20,185 bases of DNA from Parvibaculum sp049303435 (lineage in GTDB: Bacteria > Pseudomonadota > Alphaproteobacteria > Parvibaculales > Parvibaculaceae): NCBI GenBank assembly GCA_049303435.1, contig JBAQNC010000096.1:1-20185 (forward strand), read 5' to 3'. Shown one piece after another: positions 15,875 through 20,185 of the stretch. The translations under genes and the position numbers were made by a program. Each line of letters opens with the position of its first letter. The stretch's first letter is position 1. The notes beneath the pieces are model-generated. The model searched no databases. It saw only the letters and a list, made by a program, of their open reading frames with translations, and was not told the DNA's origin.

Positions 15875-17230
15875 ATGGCGCCGACAAAAGGTCCGGTTTG
15901 CGTGGTAGGCGGCGGTCCCGCCGGTCTCGCGTTGGCGCGCAGCCTTATCGCGCACAAGGTCCCTTTCGACATCTACGAGCGCCACAGCGATGTCGGCGGC
16001 TTGTGGGATCAGTCCAATCCGGGTTCTCCCGTCTATAATTCGGCGCATTTCATTTCCTCCAAAACGCAGTCGCATTACATCGACTACGACATGCCGGAGG
16101 ATTATCCCGACTACCCGTCGAACAAGCAGATTCACAGCTATATGCAGGGCTTCGCCGACGCCTATGGCCTGCGCCCGCACATCCACTTCAATCTGGGCGT
16201 CGAACATGCCGAAAAAGTCGCCGACGGCTGGGATGTGACGCTCACCAATGGCGAACACAAGAAATATGCCGCCCTCGTCTGCGCCACGGGTACCAACTGG
16301 CACCCTTCCATGCCGGAATACCCCGGCACTTTCACCGGCGAGATGCGCCATGCGAACACCTATCGTTCGATGGACGAGTTCAAGGGCAAGCGCGTGCTTA
16401 TCATCGGCGCCGGCAATTCGGGTTGCGACATCGCCTGCGATGCGGCACAGAGCGCGGACAAGGCCTTCATCAGCATGCGGCGCGGCTATCACTTCCTGCC
16501 CAAGCACCTCTTCGGCAAGCCCGCGGACGTCTTCGCCCATGAAGGCCCGCATCTGCCGATGTGGCTGACGCAGCGCGTCTTCGGCGTCATGCTGCGTATC
16601 CTCAACGGTGACGTGACGCGGCTGGGCCTGCAAAAGCCCGATCATAAGCTTTTCGAAACGCACCCGATCCTCAACAACCAGTTGCTGCATTTCCTCAGCC
16701 ATGGCGACATCAAGGCCAAGCGCGACGTCGAACGCTTTGAGGGCAAGACGGTTCACTTTGTCGATGGTACATCGGAAGAGATCGACCTCATTCTCTGCGC
16801 CACGGGCTACAAGTGGAAAATTCCTTACGTGGACCTCAAGCTCTTCAGCTGGAAAGGCGGCAAGCCCGATCTCTATATGAACCTCTTTTCGCGCGAGACG
16901 CCGGACCTCTATGCGCTCGGCTATATGGAAACCAATGGCGGCGCCTATAAACTGTTCGACGAAATGGCCGACCTCATCGTGCGGACGATCGAGGCGCGCG
17001 CCACAGGCGGCACGGCAGCGGCGACAATCAACAGGCTCATCACCTCCGACCGGCCCGACCTCAGCGGCGGCATCAACTTCGTCGCCTCCGATCGCCACGC
17101 AACCTATGTCGAGATCGACGCCTATCGCAAACATATGTCGAAGCTACGCAAGCAACTCGGCTGGCCGGAACTCAAGGATGGCGACTTCACCTATCTGCGC
17201 GTGAAGCCACAAAGCGTGGCGGCGGAGTAA
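15875..17230 (+). CDS. Flavin-containing monooxygenase (group B)
   Basis: This 451-residue FAD- and NADPH-dependent monooxygenase would oxygenate a soft nucleophile (N or S) or a ketone; the substrate is unknown. It has the FAD-binding 'VCVVGGGPAGLALA' (GxGxxG at 12-17), the FMO signature 'FTGEMRHANTY' (F-x-G-x3-H-x3-Y, residues 153-163; Baeyer-Villiger enzymes usually end this motif in W), the NADPH-binding 'LIIGAGNSG' (178-183) and 'CATGY' at 308-312. ATG 15875 has GGAGAG four bases upstream, and the open frame continues further up without homology. Its stop overlaps the dehydrogenase start by one base (TAATG), so the two enzymes are probably made together and act on the same compound. Confidence 0.92.
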   Translation: MAPTKGPVCVVGGGPAGLALARSLIAHKVPFDIYERHSDVGGLWDQSNPGSPVYNSAHFISSKTQSHYIDYDMPEDYPDYPSNKQIHSYMQGFADAYGLRPHIHFNLGVEHAEKVADGWDVTLTNGEHKKYAALVCATGTNWHPSMPEYPGTFTGEMRHANTYRSMDEFKGKRVLIIGAGNSGCDIACDAAQSADKAFISMRRGYHFLPKHLFGKPADVFAHEGPHLPMWLTQRVFGVMLRILNGDVTRLGLQKPDHKLFETHPILNNQLLHFLSHGDIKAKRDVERFEGKTVHFVDGTSEEIDLILCATGYKWKIPYVDLKLFSWKGGKPDLYMNLFSRETPDLYALGYMETNGGAYKLFDEMADLIVRTIEARATGGTAAATINRLITSDRPDLSGGINFVASDRHATYVEIDAYRKHMSKLRKQLGWPELKDGDFTYLRVKPQSVAAE

Positions 17231-18033
17231 TGAAGACGGCTCTCATCACAGGCGGTGGCGGAGCCATCGCCTCGGAAATTGCCACGCGGCTCGATGCCCG
17301 TGGCTATCGCCTCATCCTTGCCGACATCAATGAAGAACGCATGGAGGCCGTCGCCCGGACCCTTGGCGAACCCGCCACCTGCCTGCGGATCGACCTTTCA
17401 ACAACCGAAGGCGTCGCCGAACTCTGCCACAAGATCGAGAATGACTTCGCCGACCTCGATCTGCTGATCAATAATGCGGGCTATGTCGAACCCGGCGATA
17501 TTGCCGATCTCGACGCGCCCATTCTCGACCGCCACATCAACATCAACCTGATCGCGCCGATGCAGCTGACGCGCTCTGCCGCGCGGGTCATGCGGCCGCG
17601 CAAGAGCGGCGACATCCTCTCCATCGTTTCGATGGGCGGCATCATTGCGCTCAAGGGCAGCGCTTCCTATGCGGCGTCAAAATTCGGGCTGCGCGGCTAT
17701 CTGACCTCCGTTCGTTCCGAACTTGCGCCCCATGGCGTCCGCATCATGGGCATTTTCCCCAGCGGGGTCGATACGCCCATGCTGCGCTATGAGGCGACGC
17801 ATGACGGTTCGGCTCTCAATTTCGTCGGCAAGGTCTTCACGGCGGGCGAAGTGGCCGACGCCTGCATGAAGGCGCTGGAAACCGGCAAGCTCGAAACCTA
17901 TGTGCCTTATGGCGACAGCATCACCTCGCGACTCGCGGGCGCCTTTCCCTGGGTCATCGAAAAGATATTGCCAATGTTTGAAAAATCCGGCGAGAAAGGT
18001 CGCGCGAAGTTTCGCGCCGAACGCGGCATCTAG
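17230..18033 (+). CDS. Short-chain dehydrogenase/reductase (SDR)
   Basis: This 267-residue classical SDR is an NAD(P)-dependent alcohol/ketone oxidoreductase. The cofactor motif is 'LITGGGGAIASEIA' (residues 5-18), with A replacing the usual G of TGxxxGIG. 'DLLINNAG' ends at 84. The catalytic triad is S134, Y147 and K151 in 'YAASK'. D32 after strand 2 ('LILADI') suggests a preference for NAD over NADP. The ATG overlaps the TAA of the monooxygenase gene by one base. Together they could perform an oxygenation followed by alcohol or ketone conversion. The gene ends in a CTAG shared with the convergent membrane-protein gene. Confidence 0.92.
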   Translation: MKTALITGGGGAIASEIATRLDARGYRLILADINEERMEAVARTLGEPATCLRIDLSTTEGVAELCHKIENDFADLDLLINNAGYVEPGDIADLDAPILDRHININLIAPMQLTRSAARVMRPRKSGDILSIVSMGGIIALKGSASYAASKFGLRGYLTSVRSELAPHGVRIMGIFPSGVDTPMLRYEATHDGSALNFVGKVFTAGEVADACMKALETGKLETYVPYGDSITSRLAGAFPWVIEKILPMFEKSGEKGRAKFRAERGI

Positions 18034-18800
18034 ACAAGCATCAACGCCACACCCTGCGCCAGAAGCACCGCACCGATGCCGAGCGTGATGCGTTGCGACC
18101 ATTTGCGGAAATGCGTGTCGGTCATGCGGTCGAGCAGTCTCTTGCCCGCCGTCGTGCCAAGCATCGAAAGCGGGATCGCCACAGCAAAGACCCACCAGGA
18201 CAAGAGACTTGCCTCATGCAAGCCTGACCCGTTGCCCGTCACGACCTGAACGATGACGCCGAAATAGACGAGCTTCAGGATATGGCTCAACGTCTGCGTC
18301 ACCGCCTTGGTGGCGACGACCTGATGGCGCGTCAGCAGGGTGCGCACGAAGAATACATCGAGAAGCGCGCCCGCTACGCCCGCCGTCAGGTTGAGCAGCG
18401 TCACGAGAAAGCCGCAGGTCTCCGCCGCCCCCCGCTTCGTCACGTCGAGCGCCCATTTCTGCGGCACGGTGGCGGCCACAAAAGGCACGATCCCGAGCAG
18501 CAAATACATGGTCACCTTGCTGGGCACAAAGGCGACGGCGGAAAAGAGCGCGATGCCCGCCGCCGCGCCGGCCGTATAGCGCGCAAAGAGCTTCCAGTCG
18601 ATGGCGTCGCGGTTGAGAAAGGCGCGATAACCATTCGCGGTCGCCTGTATCGCCCCATGCATCATCATGGCCGCGCTCACCGGCAAAACGAAGGCAAGAT
18701 AGCCCATCAGGATCATGCCGCCCGACATGCCGAAGACGCCGGAAATGGCCGAGGTGATGAAGGCAACAAGCGCGATAGAAGCGGCAAGGGCGAAACTCAT
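18030..18800 (-). CDS. TauE/SafE (TSUP)-family membrane transporter
   Basis: This 256-residue integral membrane protein of the sulfite/organosulfonate exporter family probably exports a small anion; the substrate is unproven. Hydrophobic segments are visible throughout, including 'ALAASIALVAFITSAISGVFG' at the N-terminus (with the family-type 'SGVFGMSGGMILMG'), 'AGAAAGIALFSAVAFV', 'MYLLLGIVPFVAATV', 'LVTLLNLTAGVAGALLDVFFV', 'WWVFAVAIPLSMLG' and the C-terminal 'LGIGAVLLAQGVALMLV', which suits about seven to eight spans. AAAGGA lies 6 bases before the ATG. It is divergent from a LysR-type gene, whose palindrome and half-site lie in the shared region, so LysR control is likely. Confidence 0.88.
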   Translation of the reverse strand: MSFALAASIALVAFITSAISGVFGMSGGMILMGYLAFVLPVSAAMMMHGAIQATANGYRAFLNRDAIDWKLFARYTAGAAAGIALFSAVAFVPSKVTMYLLLGIVPFVAATVPQKWALDVTKRGAAETCGFLVTLLNLTAGVAGALLDVFFVRTLLTRHQVVATKAVTQTLSHILKLVYFGVIVQVVTGNGSGLHEASLLSWWVFAVAIPLSMLGTTAGKRLLDRMTDTHFRKWSQRITLGIGAVLLAQGVALMLV

Positions 18801-18820
18801 GGGAAATCCTTTCTCGAATA

Positions 18821-18828
18821 GTCACAAG
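18821..18828. promoter_or_regulatory. Second LysR half-site candidate
   Basis: GTCACAAG repeats the right arm of the 21-bp palindrome (GATCACAAG) except for one base near its start, and lies 45 bases from that palindrome and 20 bases before the transporter ATG. A strong palindrome plus a weaker second site is typical of LysR-type activation. Confidence 0.4.
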
Positions 18829-18873
18829 ATGACGCCCATAAACTCGCATAACAAGGTAGTTCTCTTCCGATCT

Positions 18874-18894
18874 CTTGTGATCTATGATCACAAG
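18874..18894. promoter_or_regulatory. Perfect 21-bp palindrome, LysR operator candidate
   Basis: CTTGTGATC (18874-18882), TAT, GATCACAAG (18886-18894): nine-base perfect arms around a three-base centre. It contains the T-N11-A pattern of LysR-type sites (T18875 to A18887). It overlaps the first possible ATG of the LysR gene (18884), which argues for the next ATG at 18896. Confidence 0.7.
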
Positions 18895-18895
18895 C

Positions 18896-19801
18896 ATGAG
18901 CAACTCGCGCCCGACCTTTCCACCGCTCGGTACACTGCGCGCCTTCGAGGCGACGGCGCGGCTCGGCAGCGTCACGGCGGCAGCCGACGAGATTTGCGTG
19001 ACGCATGGCGCGGTGAGCCGCCATATCCGCGCGCTGGAAGACTGGGCGGGCACGCAGCTTTTCGACCGGCTTGGCAAACGCCTGCAACTGACGGAAGCCG
19101 GGCGCACCTACCGCGATGCGCTGACGCCCGCCTTCGATAGCATTGCCACCGCGTCCGCCAGGCTCAAGGATCGCTCGCGCGAGCGACGCCTCATCATTGT
19201 CAATGCGCTGCCGACCTTCGCCATGCGCTGGCTGCTGCCGCGCCTCTCGCTCTTTCAATCGCAGGTCGCGAACGTCGAGCTACAATTGCAGACCTCGGAC
19301 GAGATGGTGACACGCCTTGCCAAGGGCTCCTTCCACATCGCCATTCGCCGCGAGATGCGGACCACACCGAAGGCTATGAAAGCTGCACCCTTTCTCGCCG
19401 AAACGGAAATTCCCGTCTGTTCACCGAAGCTCGCGCGTTCCCTGAAACTCAAGAAGCCCGTCGACCTCGCTCGCGCCACACTTCTCCATGCCGACACGCG
19501 CCAGCAAGCCTGGACACGCTGGCTCGAAGCGGCAGGCGCTTCGGAGGTGGAGGACAAAGCCGCGCGGCAGCGTTTCGATCATTTCTATCTGGCGTTACAA
19601 GCGGCCAGCGACGGGCTCGGTGTCGCACTGGGGCCCCTGCCGATCATCGCCGACGATCTCGCCAACGGCAGGCTCGTCGCGCCGATCAAAGGTCCCGCGC
19701 TGCCGTCGCGCGCCTATTGCTGGATCGTGCCGGAGGAGCTCGGCGACGATCCGGTCGTAAAGGCGTTTTGCGATTGGCTGGAGGTTGAGGGGAAAAAATA
19801 A
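18896..19801 (+). CDS. LysR-type regulator (GcvA-like)
   Basis: This regulator is 301 residues from ATG 18896; an upstream ATG at 18884 would add four residues but lies inside a perfect palindrome. The N-terminal winged helix-turn-helix is 'PLGTLRAFEATARLGSVTAAADEICVTHGAVSRHIRALEDWAGTQLFDR', of the GcvA-like subgroup, which typically begins PLxxLRAFEA. It is followed by 'LTEAGRTY' and a periplasmic-binding-protein-like effector domain ('RLIIVNALPTFAMRWLLPRL', 'VELQLQTSDE', 'ASDGLGVALGPLPIIADDL'). No ribosome binding site is evident. It is divergent from the TauE/SafE transporter gene, its probable target, and is followed by a REP-like element. The effector is unknown. Confidence 0.92.
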   Translation: MSNSRPTFPPLGTLRAFEATARLGSVTAAADEICVTHGAVSRHIRALEDWAGTQLFDRLGKRLQLTEAGRTYRDALTPAFDSIATASARLKDRSRERRLIIVNALPTFAMRWLLPRLSLFQSQVANVELQLQTSDEMVTRLAKGSFHIAIRREMRTTPKAMKAAPFLAETEIPVCSPKLARSLKLKKPVDLARATLLHADTRQQAWTRWLEAAGASEVEDKAARQRFDHFYLALQAASDGLGVALGPLPIIADDLANGRLVAPIKGPALPSRAYCWIVPEELGDDPVVKAFCDWLEVEGKK

Positions 19802-19821
19802 GGACGCTCCCCAAATACAGT

Positions 19822-19903
19822 CGTCATGCCCCGACTTGATTGAGGCATCCACATTGCCTGGATGACGTAAAGGTGGATCGCCCGGTCAAGCCGGGCGATG
19901 ACG
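19822..19903. repeat. REP-like palindromic element 2
   Basis: The outer ends are CGTCAT (19822-19827) and ATGACG (19898-19903). Inner blocks are GCATCCAC (19846-19853) and GTGGATCG (19873-19880), with GACTTGAT and GCCCGGTCAAGCCGGGC (19880-19896; arms GCCCGG and CCGGGC). Block order and sequence match the element at 3610-3698, with more divergence. It lies between the convergent LysR and hisG genes and could end transcription from both sides. Confidence 0.8.
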
Positions 19904-19927
19904 CTATCTAATTTAGGGAAGCGGGCC

Positions 19928-20185
19928 CTACTTTCCCAACCGCTTGCGCAGGCGATGCATCAGCGCGTTCTGTGCGTGGAAAATATACTCCGCACTTGTC
20001 ACCGTCACGGCGTCCGCGCCCGCCTCACGAAGACGCGTGGCGACGGCCTGCAGAACCCCGCGCGGACAAAGGAAAGATAGCGCGCCTTCATCCGGCTGTG
20101 CCGTGCAGTTGAACTCGGCTGCCACTTCCTTCGCGAGCTTCGCACGATTGAGCTTGCCTCGTGCGCTTACCACGACATGCGTTTC
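19928..20185 (-). CDS. hisG: ATP phosphoribosyltransferase, C-terminal fragment
   Basis: The frame is open to the window edge, so only the last 85 residues are seen, ending at TAG 19928-19930. HisG performs the first, feedback-inhibited step of histidine synthesis. The visible part ('NRAKLAKEVAAEF', 'LSFLCPRGVLQAVATRLREAGADAVTVTSAEYIF', 'NALMHRLRKRL') resembles the C-terminal segment of the longer HisG of Bradyrhizobium-like bacteria as I remember it ('CPPGQLYALASFLRTHGAE...VS...YV...NPLF'). Apparent starts near 20173 are internal. The identification rests on this short region, so another protein with a similar ferredoxin-like tail cannot be excluded. Confidence 0.72.
   Translation of the reverse strand, partial: ETHVVVSARGKLNRAKLAKEVAAEFNCTAQPDEGALSFLCPRGVLQAVATRLREAGADAVTVTSAEYIFHAQNALMHRLRKRLGK

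Noticed and set aside
15857..17134. 425-codon open frame antisense to the flavin monooxygenase
   Set aside because: Shadow of a gene with all FMO signatures; no motif of its own.

Overview
This GC-rich window, with long high-GC-third-position reading frames on both strands, comes from an alphaproteobacterial chromosome, most likely order Hyphomicrobiales (Rhizobiales). Support comes from the lipid A block waaA-lpxK-acyltransferase beside DUF2093-xseA-purD, a CIRCE plus RpoH-type control region ahead of groESL, a HisG C-terminus of the kind I recall from Bradyrhizobium relatives, and dispersed palindromes whose translation gives the 'GLDPRIH' and 'AGSSPVMT' strings familiar from rhizobial genomes. 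The family within the order is not resolved. Almost all of the window is ordinary chromosomal housekeeping, and no gap between genes exceeds about 260 bases.

Layout. 1-2473 (+): end of waaA, lpxK and an LpxL/HtrB-type acyltransferase, forming one lipid A/Kdo cluster. 2470-5163 (-): a secreted M23 (LytM-type) peptidase, a DUF2093 protein and xseA, with a REP-like palindrome between DUF2093 and xseA. 5292-9381 (+): purD, an APH-like phosphotransferase of the ACAD10/11 type, a GNAT acetyltransferase and a Gfo/Idh/MocA oxidoreductase with a TTG start, in closely spaced order. 9391-10530 (-): a D-threonine-aldolase-type PLP enzyme. 10696-11361 (+): a TetR regulator. 11427-13679: groES-groEL with an RpoH-like promoter, a CIRCE operator, an intergenic hairpin and a strong terminator. 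13739-15136 (+): a ZTP (pfl) riboswitch followed by glyA. 15133-15783 (-) and 15875-18033 (+): a TetR regulator divergent from a flavin monooxygenase and short-chain dehydrogenase pair, with a palindromic operator between them. 18030-18800 (-) and 18896-19801 (+): a TauE/SafE-family membrane protein divergent from a LysR regulator, with a perfect 21-bp palindrome. 19822-19903: a second REP-like element. 19928-20185 (-): the C-terminal end of hisG.

The most informative non-coding element is the ZTP riboswitch. Its 3' conserved segment can alternatively pair into a terminator-like hairpin, which suggests an ON switch that turns up one-carbon supply (glyA) when ZMP/ZTP accumulates. The GlyA it controls has active-site-region motifs that differ from those I expect of the usual proteobacterial enzyme, so it may be a second or transferred copy. 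Three of the five convergent gene pairs end in 4-bp palindromic overlaps (CTAG, TTAA, CTAG), so each pair of stop codons shares the same bases.
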